Shown: positions 1-12,529 of the stretch, piece by piece
Numbering within the stretch: the first letter of the stretch is position 1
How the letters are laid out: each line of letters opens with the position of its first letter
Assembly: GCF_030247195.1 (NCBI RefSeq)
Contig: NC_080672.1
Coordinates: forward strand, 370,582,166 to 370,646,165
DNA: 64,000 nucleotides
Origin: Topomyia yanbarensis
Taxonomy: Eukaryota > Arthropoda > Insecta > Diptera > Culicidae
Direction: 5' to 3'
The notes under the pieces: model-generated
The model's database searches: none
Seen by the model: the letters and a program-made list of their open reading frames with translations, nothing else
What the model was told of the DNA's origin: nothing
Translations under genes and position numbers: made by a program

Positions 1-57
1 TGTCATATTGACCCCTACACCTAAAGAAGGTTAAATTAAAAATATCATAAACTTGTG

Positions 58-261
58 TTAGTGCTTTGCCATAAAATTGGTGCTAGTAGCAAGACGGCAG
101 ATCAAGAAAATAGGAGTCGAAACCGCTTTTCCCCATCTACAAATTGCCTGCCAGATCAGACGATTTAAAGCAAATTTTGACATTCTCTGCATTCGAAAAA
201 TCAGCGCCTTACACTCCTTGTAAAAGTGTATTATAGAACACCTTGCTTTTTCTAGCACCAT
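58..261 (-). pseudogene. mariner/Tc1 transposase fragment
   Basis: The minus strand reads a short peptide containing KFALNRLIWQAICRWGK. This matches in style the 'K-F-L-V-W-Q-A-I-C-x-C-G-K' segment that follows the first catalytic Asp in ITmD37E-type mariner transposases of mosquitoes. Only this segment is left; no second catalytic residue or terminal repeat is visible, and the window edge may cut the element. The same segment occurs at 60690-60810, 6170-6310 and 12860-12960, so this is one of four fragments of one family here. Family assignment is from the motif only. Confidence 0.55.
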
Positions 262-384
262 CAGGGATTCTCATATTCGGTTAGCCCATAAATACTCTAG
301 AATGTCCATTGTTGCAATTAGAGTAAATTGTAATTTGTAAATAAATAACTAGTATTAAATAGAAAATCAAACTGAAGTTTTCCT

Positions 385-960
385 TCACGCAAACTCTGCA
401 CAGTAGGCAAGAATGCAAATTTAGCAGAAATTTGCTGCTGCTAAACAACTTAAACTTAGTTTGTCTTTGGTAAAGTTTTCGTAGTTTGCGAATTCCTCCT
501 TGCTTTTAAAGCAACAGTTTGGATTGTTCCAATTGTACCAAGATCAAACAATTAACTTTATAATCATTCTAGATAGAGCTATACTACAGTGAAGTTGTAG
601 GACGACAAATTAAAAAAAAATCTGGAGACGTGTAGGCTCTATCTGTCATACTTTTCATTTCAAATAAAATTTAAAATCAGGATTTGGGGTGTTCTTAGTA
701 AAACTATGTTATTCATATAACTTTTGCGGTAGTGATTTAAAACTGAAGTAGCCTACAGACAACTTTAAGCTTCGTTTAGGGCGAACAATTTGGTTCATGG
801 CACCACATACATGAGTACAATCGTTGAACAGTTATGAGCCCTTTTTTGCCAAACATGGGTTCTATTTGGAATATCAATATCACTGATTGAGTCAACAGAA
901 GATAATTCTTTTTGATCTACATATCAGATCATGACACGAGGTATAACTGAGCAAAAAATG
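385..960 (+). repeat. dispersed repeat family X, copy 1
   Basis: This stretch aligns by eye, with gaps, to the reverse complement of 39290-39740. Shared landmarks in the same order are a 'ttagcag..aaac..cttag' block, 'gttttcgtagttt', 'tagagct', 'gtaggatgacaaatt', 'gctctatctgtcat.cttttcatt', 'aatttggttcatggca' and 'gttatgagc'. A shorter copy lies at 24110-24240. It has no reading frame and looks like an old non-coding interspersed repeat. Confidence 0.5.
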
Positions 961-1990
961 ACGATAGAGATATTTTCACAAAATTGATTTCCAAAAAACA
1001 ATTTACTAGTATTTATATCCCTCTTAGTTAGAGTGTTAAGGTACTAGAATAAAATATTAATCTTCAAAAACTCTGAAAATCATCTAAAAGATGTGTTTGT
1101 AAGAAATGTAAGCTACAAAAATTATGTTAGAGGTTTGTTTGTTTGGATTGGCTCTTAGTAAATTGTTTCAATTACTTTCTCGGTGGACAATACAAAACAA
1201 ATGGTTTCGTTCTCAAGATAAAATGTTGCACTCTACAAGACTTTTCTATTATTTTAAATGTTGGGAAAGGTGACTCTAAATTTATTAAAATCTAAAAATT
1301 TACTTTTCAATAGTTCGAAATGAAATTTTGCAGTTTTACAAAAATTGAAGAAAATCAATTTTTTTAAAACTTTGGCGAAGACACTACGGCTAGATGTCTT
1401 GTATTTTTCATTTTACAATAAATTAACCAACAAAAGAAGGGTGTATCTTTCAAAACCAAAACCACCACATGGGTTCGATTTGGTAGAAATTTTTCCAAAG
1501 AAATTTTTCAAACCCAAAAAAAGAAGACGAACGGTAACCTCTATATCGAAATGGAAAAAAGCTTTCTGGGATGAAAGTAAAATCGAGGTACAGTTACATG
1601 ATCTGGATAAGCTCTCTATGCTGGACAATCATTTCCATGATTTTTCTTGAATCTCGTTTAACTTGTTGATAAAACCTTTACAATCGAAGTGATATACCGT
1701 TAAGCTTGCTTGAGCTGCTACCCGTTGTACAAATATTGGATTCGCGCCAAAATTTTAAATTCATTCAATTCAAAGCACCTTATTTAGTTGTTTCTGAATA
1801 ATTTTGTTTGTTAGTCCTGATTTAAAAAAAAGAACAAAAACGTTAAGAGGGTCATTTTATAAATTTCAAGGGCTCGTGTAAGGCGGGAGTCCAATATCAA
1901 GTATCCTGTAAATCAACCATACATTCTGTCAGAACTCGGAACACCGGGATTGATCAGCCACGATCGTAATTATGGTAAACTCTAAAAGTT
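961..1990. other. AT-rich interval, no gene seen
   Basis: AT-rich sequence without a reading frame that resembles a protein family. A 101-codon frame at 1345-1650 on the plus strand has no recognisable domain, is Lys/Phe-rich as expected from AT-rich DNA, and is treated as chance. Adjacent sequence carries a 'tttggcgaagacact' string of a kind common in mosquito repeats. Confidence 0.4.
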
Positions 1991-3367
1991 AAAAAAAATT
2001 GTTTTCCTCTGCGACTGCCTTGAATTGGACACCGTATGGCCTCGTTCTGATACTGTCCCGCAGACTGTTTCATAAATGCATAATCTTAAAAAGGTGCAAC
2101 TTCCAACACTTTCTACCGACTTCTAATCGTTTTACCCCACGGCCATTATCCAATTCCGATCCCGACTGCAATTTTCGTTCCCGCCGATGAAACTTTAAAC
2201 CCCATCAGCTAACAATCTCATTTGGACTGCCCAGGCACAGCTCTGCTGCTATATCCTGCAATTCAGCAGCATTTGTGCGGTTGATTAGACTCATAAGCTT
2301 AGAGGAGCGCACTCAGCCATCACTTCTCGTCAATCAAATTTCCTGCCCAGAAAGTGCCGCGCTTAGTTATTTTCGGTAATAGAAACGGTCGCCCCGAGCG
2401 TCTCGTTTGCCCCGGAATGGATGTTTGGATCCCAATTGAAAAATTTGCTCTCAAGCTCACACACAGCTTGGCTCGCTTCCACGTCGCTTCGGCAGAACAT
2501 TGTGCAAGTTAGATCATAAGCATATACCGCCTCACCTTGACGTGTGAGCTGTCGGCCGTTAATACGGATCACTTTTTTTCTGCACCTCGCTCCCAGCCTG
2601 GATACCTGGGAAACTGGTCGGAGCTTGAGGAAAATTCATTACCTTATGGTTTCGAGCCTCTCGGTGATTATGATGTTGATGGGACCACGAAACGAAATCG
2701 AAAGCCGCCAAGCCCATACAGCATCCGGTGCTCCCTAGCAAACCGAACCGACAGACGGAGCCGAAATCTGCCCAGTGTATTCTAATTACAAATTGGGAAG
2801 CTTGTCTGCTCAAATGGTACGTTCACACTTGATTCAACGACCTGCTATTTCAATCATTTTTTCTGTTGTTCTCACTTTCGGCGTTTGGTTGAAATTCATC
2901 GATCGATGTCCGATGGCGATCGTGACGCAGGGAGTTCGTTGTAATCGGTTTGCCGATACAAAGTTATGCGCGTGAGTGTTTTTTACGTACGACCAAAGTT
3001 TGCTCGTGCTTCTTAGTTTTGGTTTGCATTTCGATAAGAGCTAATCAAATGTGTGTTCTAAAAAGTTACAACCTTAATTATAGGCTTCTGGTAGGTAGAG
3101 AAAATGTAGCCTAATGAACCTACCTACCAATTTGAAACCGTTGATTAAAGCACCGTCTGTCATCTTTGTTTGACGTTTGTTCAAACGGTAGAGCGAAAAT
3201 AGGAGTACCCGATACGACTTTTTACTGCACTTATTGCACACGAATTGTAAAAATGGAAGGAGCGAATCACACACGATATCTGGGGATAGTGGGGATCTCG
3301 ATTGGTCTGATTTTTCGCGAGTTCTTTTCTATAAACACTAGAATTACGTAGTTAAAAAATATATATC
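1991..3367. other. GC-richer unassigned DNA
   Basis: Base composition rises here compared with the flanks, and I find no inverted terminal repeats or transposase motifs. Short frames on both strands (for example minus 2363-2572 and plus 2537-2785) overlap one another and show no family motif. The segment may be unique intergenic, intronic or regulatory DNA. This is an inference from composition and from absence of repeat signals in the window. Confidence 0.35.
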
Positions 3368-3417
3368 CTCTTAAAGTTCACAATATATACGCGAACGGAG
3401 GTCTTAGTGGAATGTAC

Positions 3418-3683
3418 GTAATGTTTCAAAGATTTTCTTCCATTTAATTCCACTATGTTTTTATAGTTAGATGCACTTGCACTTCACTATTTAACAGATA
3501 CCGGTATTTCGATTACTACTTGTAATCTTCTTCAGTGTTTGTATCAGTCTAGACTGACACAAACACTGAAGAAGATTACAAGTAGTAATCGAAATACCGG
3601 TATCTGTTAAATAGTGAAGTGCAAGTGCATCTAACTATAAAAACATAGTGGAATTAAATGGAAGAAAATCTTTGAAACATTAC
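3418..3683. repeat. 266-bp near-perfect palindrome (foldback MITE)
   Basis: The arms 3418-3550 and 3551-3683 are reverse complements with only an occasional mismatch, for example tatcagtct against agactgaca near the centre. There is no spacer: the centre is tctaga. The 11-base string ctcttaaagtt occurs at 3368-3378 and again at 3683-3693. It could be a target duplication, though 39 bases separate the left copy from the arm. No coding capacity. It behaves like a foldback-type non-autonomous element. Confidence 0.85.
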
Positions 3684-3693
3684 TCTTAAAGTT

Positions 3694-4545
3694 GTTGGTT
3701 TTTGACCAATGCCCACAAAATGAAACTCAACACCAAATCAGAAATATTCCAGCTCGAATTTCCCGTTTGCGGACATCTTCGGTAACGCATGGTAACGCAG
3801 CATAAACGACGCACCCAATCCCGAAGCAGCACCGTTTCGTTGAAATACCATCGGACCCTATCAAAGAACAACCCACTCCGATCTAAAACCACGATTCTCA
3901 TATATCATGAACGCGCACACGTTTCACCTGCCGTTGTCCGATCGGTATCGGCTTACCTTGAAGAAAGTCTCGTCCCCGCCAGATCCAGCATCGTACCGTG
4001 AAATCCAAAATACCAAAAAGCAGCATCCCCCCGCTGAACTCTTTAAGCACCAAGTCTAAAAGAGTCACGCCGAGTGGTTCGTCTTGTAATTAAGAAGCCT
4101 AGCTGCATGTTCCCACCCCGGTTGAAGCCACAAAACAAGTCGGGTATTGCACACAACCAACCAGGCCAATCCTCGCCGAGAATCCCTGTAAGTGCACAAA
4201 ACGAAGCACGTTCCACTCGACGAACAAGTCAGCAGATAACAACGCAAACAAAACACAACCCCCAACCGCAGCCTCAACCCACCACCCGGTCCAGTCGAGT
4301 CAGTTTGTAATTTACGTGAAAGCCTTGCGACCCCTAACCTCGGCCCTGCTGCCCTACGGTGTCCGTTTGGCACGAACAGACCAACAGCACGCGATCAGGC
4401 TCTATGCTGTGAGCCACAGCAGCAGCAGCGGCGGCGTGTCTTGCGCAATAATCTGGCTTCACCTCGCGCGGTCACGATCCGCAGGAATGGGGCCCGCTTG
4501 CGTATTTCCAATTAAACCGTCATAATTTATAAAAACCCCAGGATT
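3694..4545. other. GC-rich unassigned island
   Basis: This is among the most GC-rich stretches of the window, with CA/AC-rich tracts near 4200-4290 and a short CAG/CGG run near 4418-4437. Open frames exist on both strands (4065-4373 minus, 4074-4310 plus) but mirror each other and show no domain, so they are attributed to low stop-codon density. It could be a regulatory or untranslated region of a host gene outside the window; nothing in the sequence decides this. Confidence 0.35.
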
Positions 4546-5829
4546 ATCGTTGCACGGGAAGAAGTCATTCATGTACGTACGTGTGTTTGGTATAGTACGT
4601 TCAAGGAGCGGTTATTTTCCATTTAATTACGCGCTCAGTTTGGTAGCATATTCCGTTGGCCTTGGAGCATCTTCGGTCGGATGGTTCTGTGATCCTGAAC
4701 GAAATCATGGAATGCGTAAGCACCAATTGAACCTCACAAATCGTGATCATGAAATTAACGATTTTTTAAGTAATGTTAAGTTTGAGGATTATTTATCGAT
4801 TTGTTATTTTCAAACAGCGATCAAATTATATGATTGGGGAGTTTCTCCAGTTGGTTGAAATGAATACGGCCGCAAATTATATGTTTGCATTACAACTGTA
4901 GACATTTAAATTGGGAACAAATCGGATTCGTTTTGTCAATAATTTATTTGGTCGATGCCATTTCAACCTTCTAATACATTGTTGAAAATAAAGCAATGAA
5001 ACAGTATTAAAAAAAGGTTGGCTTCGATTAGTGCATTCGTTTCATGCTACTCATCCTTCATACCTTACATGCAACTGTAGAGGGCATTTGATTTAGTGCT
5101 GTCGACGTTATTCACAGTTGTTGCACCTTTTATTTTCAATTGTTCAATCAATTTTTAACAGTCATGGCCAAACTCCAGTAGATTTCCCAATTGACAAAAT
5201 TCAAATTAGAGCGAACCTAACCAAAGCATTGCGTATGAAGTTCACAAAGTTGGCTTTTGACCAAATTTAAATGATTTCTCGGCTCAGAGCACTGATATTA
5301 ATTATTTTCATTAATCCCAAATACAAGAAACTTTTGAAGTAATGTTTGTCTACGCACTCCTACTAGAGAAACATTGATTGTATCGGCGACCAAATAAAAA
5401 ACGAGTAGTTCTGAATTTGGAGCCCTTTCTCCTCAACAGGCAACGAGTGACCAACGGTGAAACACGCTCAGCCACGCCTCACTGCTGCAGCTTCCCCAGG
5501 ATTAACAAATGCCGGTACTGTTTCCGGTAATGTCGACAAATCCTAGCTCACTGTAGACTTCCTAGTGACTCTGGTAATCGAGATGATCGTCATTCTGTGT
5601 ACATGCAAAACCTTAGCTTATGGCGGCTATCTTCCGCGTTACCAAGTAAGGGTCGTGAAGCTGTTAACATCGCCCATTGGGACAGGAAAACGATAAAAAT
5701 TGGTTAAAAAAGAATGTATGTAAATTAGTCAAACTTTTTATTAAAAATTAAAAAAAATATTGTTTCGTTGGAAAGTTCAATTCTTATACAGAATGAAGAA
5801 AAATATCCACTCAAGCTTCCTTTTTAGCG
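4546..5829. other. unassigned interval
   Basis: Mixed AT-rich DNA with no convincing reading frame, terminal repeats or motif arrays. The frame at 4550-4858 (plus) lacks any recognisable domain. Confidence 0.3.
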
Positions 5830-6310
5830 AATTCGAATTACCGAACATTTCGTTTGACTCCTTCCAGCAAATGTTGCACAGTCTCCTTTGTCACTTTCCT
5901 CGCCGCAAATCGCCAGTTTGTCTTAAACTGCATCTTGAACTGTATCTCGGTGACCACTATCTTTCGCGTCTTCTTCAGGTTCCACTTGACGATTGCTCAA
6001 TTTTTTTTCTATTCGGCAGTCCTCTGGATGTTGAGAGGTTTCATACCCTTGGATACTACCTGGACGTTGTTTGTGGCATACCATTCCACGGTTTTTTACG
6101 TAATGGCAAGATGCCAGAACCGGCAAAAACAAAACGGAACTATTGTGTTATTTAAGGTACGGCAATAGACGTTTTTTTCCAGGCATGGTTCTGGTTCATG
6201 ATGCCGGTTGTGATGTTATTGTCGCTCTTCAAGTCACATGAACAGATGGCCTGCCACACGAGATATTTCTTCACAAGCTTAAACACTACCACCCCCACCC
6301 AAACCAAAAT
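5830..6310 (-). pseudogene. mariner/Tc1 transposase remnant, C-terminal half
   Basis: Read on the minus strand from 6310 downward, the sequence first gives KKYLVWQAICSC, the conserved segment of ITmD37E-type transposases. After frame changes it gives a segment like 'VSKGMKPLN', corresponding to the stretch before the last catalytic residues, then 'IEQ', and near 5860 'TVQHLLEG.KRNVR'-like codons typical of the C-terminal helix. In-frame stops and shifts show it is dead. The plus-strand frame at 5760-6155 is the shadow of this remnant. Other copies of the family are at 58-261, 10312-13017 and 60690-60810. Confidence 0.65.
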
Positions 6311-8211
6311 TTGCTGGATTGAAAAAAACAAATTATGGTGACTAATTTGATTAAATATTGCACAATAAAAAATTTGGAAAGCTATTGTTTTAAGCATCAT
6401 GGCGACTTTTGGAAAATTGTGGTAAATGGATCCTGTAACTGATCTCTTAGCCGAGGTCCCATAATTGTCAAATTATCATGAGATCTTTTCTGAAGCGATG
6501 CTCTGAAATATGGATTAGGGACACTGCTTCGAGTAGGGAAAATGACAAAATTTAATATGAATGACAAAAAACCCTATAACTTCCCTATAACCCCCTTCCA
6601 ACTTCTCGTATTCGGACAAAAGTCAGAAAGGTTCCGTTCGATTTGTGAGATCTGATTTGCATCACGGAGCAGAACAATTATGAAAAATAGAGGAATTTTG
6701 AGGACAAAATTACCTAGTACTCCACTTTTCCGTATTTTTCTAGACACAAAAATATCTTTATTCAAATACTAAAATTATTTTCTTTAAAAAGAAGTATAAA
6801 TTGTAAATTTCTGATTACTACTTCAAAAGCATTCATTATATTTTTCCCCATATTTTCCCATAGTATCAAGTTCAAAAATTGCAATCGAAGAGGGCGGGGG
6901 TCTAGAATTGTCCAAATGATGTGAAATTTGGTATCTGAGCTTACTTTGACATTTGTCACAATATGAATTGTTTTTGCGATGCCCTAATGAATACTCCGTG
7001 TATTCAGCATATCGAAATATATTAGACTGTATGTGAAAGAAAATCTTTAAAATATCTTATTCTGATATTACTGTAATTGATAAATTTAATGTGGCAATCT
7101 CTGAAGTTTCCAATAAAACATTTATTGAAAAGAAATGGCTTTAAAAACAATTTTTCAATATTGTTTTATATCTCGATATACTGCATTCATGAAGCTTTCA
7201 TATTTTCAACAAAGTTGTTTAAAATGATTTTAGCAACAACTTTGCTGAAGACAGAGCTAATTCTCTTTAATTACTTCTTGGAGATTTAATCACCAAAATT
7301 ATTACATCAAAAGACGCGTTGTTTTAGGTTGGAAAGCTTCTTCGAGGTTGTAAAAACTCCAAAGATGGTGCTTTCCAAATTATGTGATCTTGACCGCTGG
7401 AAAAATTTTCGAACAATTATTTTTTAAAGTAATAATAACAATTATTTTTTAAAGTAAAAGTAGTGCTTTTTTCATACTTTCTTTCATAATCAACATATTA
7501 TAAGAGATATTAGAAAAGAGAAAAAGCATCTCTTAGACTAATTTTGTTTCTTAACTTTCAATAATTTATCAATCTTACATGAAATTTAAGCATTTTCGCA
7601 AAATCAACGATTTTCATCAACCAAATTTCAGGCTACGCCACTGGCCCAACATAATATTTGAATATTGAATAGGGTCATTGTATGGTTTCAAACCATTCAA
7701 ATCAAACCATTTTTTTTATACAAAATCGTTAATTTGATACTGCTCAATGCGTTAGCTTAACAGAACCATGGGTATTTTATGAATTAAAAAAAGAAATAAC
7801 CGATAAAGCCTGTGTGTGACCTTACCGAAAAGGGTTTCTACCGAAGTTGCACTGTGGCCGGATTTGTGGGATCTCCAGGTACAAGCAACAGAACTGTTAA
7901 TAAGTGGAGGCGATAGTTTGTGTAGCTAAAGTATTCACCTTTGCATTTACGGCTCTTATCTCGTCTATCTATGCACTAATCGCAAACAGGCTGTGTAGAT
8001 AATTATTGCGATAACTTGAAACTTGCGTAATTATTCCCATGCTCGACCGAAATTTACCAAAATCTGTCCAGTTTCTCTTTAGAGTGTATTGTTTACATTC
8101 GAGGGATTCCATGGGAAACCGGCCGACCACAAAATATGACCATCGTCGATTCGAACGATACTTTGAAATTGTGTTCGGTTTTTGAGTCCTCACTATTTTC
8201 TCTGACAATTG
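6311..8211. other. AT-rich interval, no gene seen
   Basis: No domain-bearing frame. A short tandem duplication of acaattattttttaaagta occurs near 7414-7456, and a small hairpin with 'ggaaagcttctt' lies near 7330-7380. The minus frame at 7969-8241 runs into the inverted repeat that starts near 8212 and shows no family motif. Confidence 0.35.
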
Positions 8212-10188
8212 CAATATTTTGATGCAAGAGCAATTTTTCAAAAGGGCGTAAACATTTCTACGTGCATCAATTTCAAATTTTTTTTGTTCGATTACTGCAT
8301 TTTATACAGCAAAACTTTCTGAGAACGAGTTTTAGGGAATGAATATTTATGTACGAAAAAAATATAAAAAATGTGTCATTTTTCACAAAAACAAAAATTT
8401 GTCCTAAACCTTTAAATTGCAAAAAAAAACATTTTTTCTCATTTTTTATATTTTAGAAACAAAAACCTAAAGAGAAAAGAAATATTTTGAATGTGATTGT
8501 ATGATGGATCGGTATCGGTAAAAAAGTTTTTCTAACAATAACTTTGTACATGTTTTTAAATTTCATACTAATTGACATACAAAACTGTAATTTTATTACA
8601 GAATATAATTCTTAGTCTTATTTTAAATCAAAATGTATTTAACAAAAATCTTCCAAAATGCAATAGTTTTCGAGATATTTGAAATTTTGTTCCAGCAAAA
8701 ACAGTTAATTCGTGTGATTATGCCCTTTTTAAAAGTTATTCACGTTACCCCATCATAAAATGTCAAAAATCTAATGTTTATCGTTTTGAAGACGCAAAAG
8801 AAACTTTTTCAGTGTATTTGGATCATAGAGAAGCTTTCAATAAAAAAGTTTTCCTAACAACTTTTAACATATTTTTCTAATTCATACTATTTGCAGTCAA
8901 AAATACAATTTTCTTTTTGAATATGATTCTAAACGCTATTTTAAATCAAAATACTTATAACAACAATTTTATGAAATGTAGTAGTTCTCGAGATATTTAA
9001 AATTTCGTTTTAACAACACAATTCTTTTGTTTTATTACGACCTTTTCAGAAGTTATTCTTGTTTCTCCATCAACAATAATAAGTTCTTCAAAAGATCCTG
9101 TAACTTTCTCTTCGACATTAAGGTGATATTGTAAACCATTTGAAAGCTATACGAAAACAACCAAAATATGATCGAACTAGTTAGTTTAATCATAAGACCC
9201 TAAGGTACTATTCAATTTTGAATGTTTTCGGATAGCTTTCAAATGGTTTACAATATCACCTTGATGTCAAAGAGAAAGTTACAGGAAATGTTATAGGCCT
9301 TTTGAAAAACTTATTATTGTTGATGGAAAAACGCGAATAACTTCTGAAAAGGTCGTAATAAAACAAAAAAATTGTGCTGATAAAACGAAATTTGAAATAT
9401 CTCTAGAACTACTATATATCAGAAAATTTTTGTTATAAAAATTTTGATTTAAAATAGCGTTTAGAATCATTTTCAAAAAGAAAATTGTATTTTAACTGCA
9501 AATAGTATGAATTATAAAAATATATCAAAAGTTGTTGTTAGGAAAAAAAATTATTGAAAGTTTCTCCATGATCCAAATACACTGAAAAAGTTTCTTTTAC
9601 GTCTTCAAAACGATAAACATTAGAGTTTTAACATTTTATGATGAGATAACGCGAATCACTTTTAAAAAGGGCATAATCACACGAATTAACTGTTTTTGTT
9701 GGAACAAAATTCCAAATATCTCGAAAACTATCGCATTTTGGAAGATTTTTGTTAAATACATTTTGATTTAAAATGAGAGTTACAATTATATTCTGTAATA
9801 AAATAACAGTTTTGTATGTCAATTAGTATGAAATTTAAAAACATGTATAAAGTAATAGTTAAAAAAATCTTTTTTACCGACAAGTTCATTATCATACAAT
9901 GACATTCAGGATGTTTCTTTTCTCTTTGGGTTTTTATTGACAAAATATAAAAAAAGAAAAAATGGTTTTTTTACAATTTAAATCTTCAACAATTTTTTTT
10001 TGTTTTTGTGAAAAATGACACATTTTTTTCAGTGTATATTTTTTTCGTACATAAATATTCATTCTCTGAAACTCGTTCTCAGAAAGTTTTACTGTATAAA
10101 ATACAGCAATCGAACAAAAAAATTTGAAATTAATGTGCATATAAATGTTTACGCCCTTTTAAAAAATTGCTCTTGGATCAAAATAATC
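8212..10188. repeat. about 2-kb inverted repeat (foldback element)
   Basis: The left arm, about 8212-9158, is the diverged reverse complement of the right arm, about 9225-10188, around a loop of roughly 65 bases. Matching pairs include 'aaaagggcgtaaacat' (8240) with 'atgtttacgcccttt' (10145), 'gcaaaactttctgagaacgag' with its complement near 10070, and 'tgatattgtaaaccatttga' at both inner ends. Differences are scattered along both arms, so this is an old palindrome. No protein domain is encoded. A transcript through it would form a long hairpin. Confidence 0.8.
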
Positions 10189-10429
10189 TTACTGATTGTG
10201 AAAAATGCTTAGTCTTCCATGCCGATAAAATGTGTAAAGTTTCATAGGAATCTAAGAAGGTCGGTCAGGATTTTAATTATTTTCGGACGGATCTTCGTGG
10301 AATTCCTCTAGATGGAAGAAAATCAGCAAACCGTTCGCGAAAGAATTCTTTTCACTCACATGCAAAATCCTGGGTTGTCGAACAGTGTCTTAGAAAATGT
10401 GATGAATATACATCATTTGACCAACTCAA

Positions 10430-10525
10430 CCCAAGTAACAATTGCAGTTTTATAGCACGCTACTGTGCAATCTAAGTTTTGTCAGTGGCTATAAAACTAT
10501 TATAAAACTACAATTGTTACTAGGG
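10430..10525. mobile_element. 96-bp MITE in the mariner gene
   Basis: The ends are inverted repeats: CCCAAGTAACAATTG at the left and caattgttactaggg at the right, continuing into 'cagttttata' and 'tataaaacta'. AA flanks each side (10428-10429, 10526-10527) and could be a 2-bp target duplication. It has no coding capacity. The terminal pattern CCCWAGYARCA is shared with the larger element at 13686-14650. Confidence 0.75.
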
Positions 10526-10597
10526 AAAGGTCCTCTAAAATTTCCTGGAACGGATGACAGTAGACCACAAGTCAGGAGCTGAAGACAAAGCCATATA

Positions 10598-12529
10598 CAG
10601 GTATACCTCGATTTAATATACTTACGATTTAACATACCCTCGATTTAACATATTTCGATTTAACGTAATTTTTACCTCGATTTAACATACATGCAAAAAC
10701 ATTTTAATGTCAATGTTACTAAAACGAAATGTTAAGAATCAATATCAATTTTATTCTATGATCCACTTCCAATGCTTAAAGAAACATAATTTATTTTCGT
10801 TTTTTCGCTAGATTATATTTATGATTCTTATTTTGATATCGCACAGCAAAATGAATACACGAATTTGTGGTTCGAGTTATTTCCTGATAATAGTTTTATG
10901 GGTTTTTATGTGTAAGTTAAAAATAGATAACTGGAAAGATATGGTTGATGGAAGGTATAGGGCGATGACGAGATATTGGCGGGCGGTGAGTTCCACTAAT
11001 AGGCATTGGGGCTGTAGCAGTTATTACGAAACTGTTGGAAATTTGTAATGAAGTCATGACAGTCCCTCGATGTTAACGCACCCAACTAGAGCTTGAAAGA
11101 ACGTAAGCTCGATTCTTGCTAAAGATAATATCTTTTTTCAGGCTGTATTGAACAGATGAATTTCTCAGTGCATGTGGACATTTTTCAAAAAAAAACTTCA
11201 TTATGGATCGATTCCTCTTGCAAAAAAATGCAATAGACGATAATGATGGAAGATACAAGTCTTCCTTCAATGTACGACTCCTGGTAAGCTCACGGTGTTT
11301 ATTTATCAATACCGGAGCCAGTCATTACTTAATCCAAACAGAAGAAGCACACAAAAGCAACGTTAGTCCGACACTGATTGTGATTATATTATTCATATAT
11401 TACTGCGTATTCTGTATATCTGGATATATTACTATTAACAACTGCAACGGGTAGAGAATGGTCGTTAGTAGAGATTGGGATTCGAATAAACTGTACTGGC
11501 ATTTGCGTACGATTTAAGATGATCGAGGACTCTAGATACTTGGCCCCCAGGAGTACCATAATAAGTGTTCACGTTTAAATAGAAATCTAGGATATAGATC
11601 CAATAAATAATAGGCTAATAAAATATGTAAAAAAGAGATAGATCCAAATAATGAAAAGATTTCCGTCTTTGTCGCCTGTTACAACGTGGGAGCAGGGAAC
11701 CAGTGGATCAATTCTTGCCTTTAGACATCACATGCTACGCGGCTATTTTGGAGATCGATAATAGTGACATCAACATTCCAGTGAATTCCACCTCCTCGTC
11801 GTACATAAGGATTAAACAATTTTTTTTTTAAATATTTTTGTATTGTAATTAAAATGCCATATTCATTCTGATGAGTTCGACTTTTAAACCGAGGTATTGT
11901 ATCTGTCGTGCACAAAATGATTTAATTAAACTTTTCCTTAAGGAGAACTATAGCGCTACAATGGCTCGATTTGGTTGTTTTTTTCTGCAAGTAGAACTCC
12001 TGTGCTTACAAAACTTCGTGACTAGTCGTTTGCTCGTGAACTCAAATAGTGTTCTCTTTTTGAATTCTGCGATTATCTGACGGACAGGTCGGTCTACCAA
12101 GATAAAGATGAGACAAAATAGAAATACAATTTTTCTTACTTACTAAAATTAGGCATTGTGCTCTTCATGTACACAATGGTTAATCCAAATCTGTTGACTA
12201 TTCTTATAAGTTATCCTGAATTCTGAGAAAATTTTGCGAAATTTATGAAATGAATATCTGTTAGAATTGGCGAATACTTGGCAAGGTTAAGATAAATATG
12301 TTGTTTATGTTCAGAAGAACAATCTAATTGTTTAATTGTGAATATGTGGTTTCTATGTCACTGTTAGGTGGATACAATCAGTAATATCCTCGTAAATATT
12401 TCGTGTGATGAATAAAAAAAAGAATTCTATTCGGAAACAAATATTTCTTTTGTGTTTCGATTTTACATAAAATTCGATTTAACGTACATGATGGAATCGG
12501 AAAATGTATGTTAAATCGAGGTATACCTG
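10598..12529. mobile_element. 1.93-kb pogo/Tigger-like element, non-autonomous
   Basis: The termini are CAGGTATACCTCGATTTAA at 10598 and its reverse complement ending at 12529, both flanked by TA (10596-10597 and 12530-12531). Start CAG plus TA duplication and the GTATACCTCG string are typical of pogo/Tigger-type Tc1-mariner elements. Near both ends the string cgatttaac is repeated (about 10612, 10626, 10641, 10657, 10678 and 12474). No transposase is recognisable inside; the longest internal frames are under 85 codons. It lies inside a mariner transposase frame, and removing it and one TA restores the coding alignment. Confidence 0.85.
11063..11123 (+). repeat. degenerate tRNA-like segment
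   Basis: The string ccctcgatg..ttaacgcacccaactagag.. matches the tRNA-like heads at 38829-38900 and 30935-31006, but box A has lost several bases (gcggagtgg is absent) and box B is degraded to ctcgattctt. It sits inside the pogo-like element and is probably a decayed piece of the same tRNA-derived family. Confidence 0.4.

Noticed and set aside
1345..1650. 101-codon plus frame
   Set aside because: Lys/Phe-rich composition expected from AT-rich DNA, with no domain and a mirror frame on the other strand.
4065..4373. 102-codon minus frame and its plus counterpart
   Set aside because: Both strands are open because of high GC; no domain on either.
5760..6155. 131-codon plus frame
   Set aside because: It lies opposite a minus-strand mariner transposase remnant, whose motifs make sense, while this frame has none.
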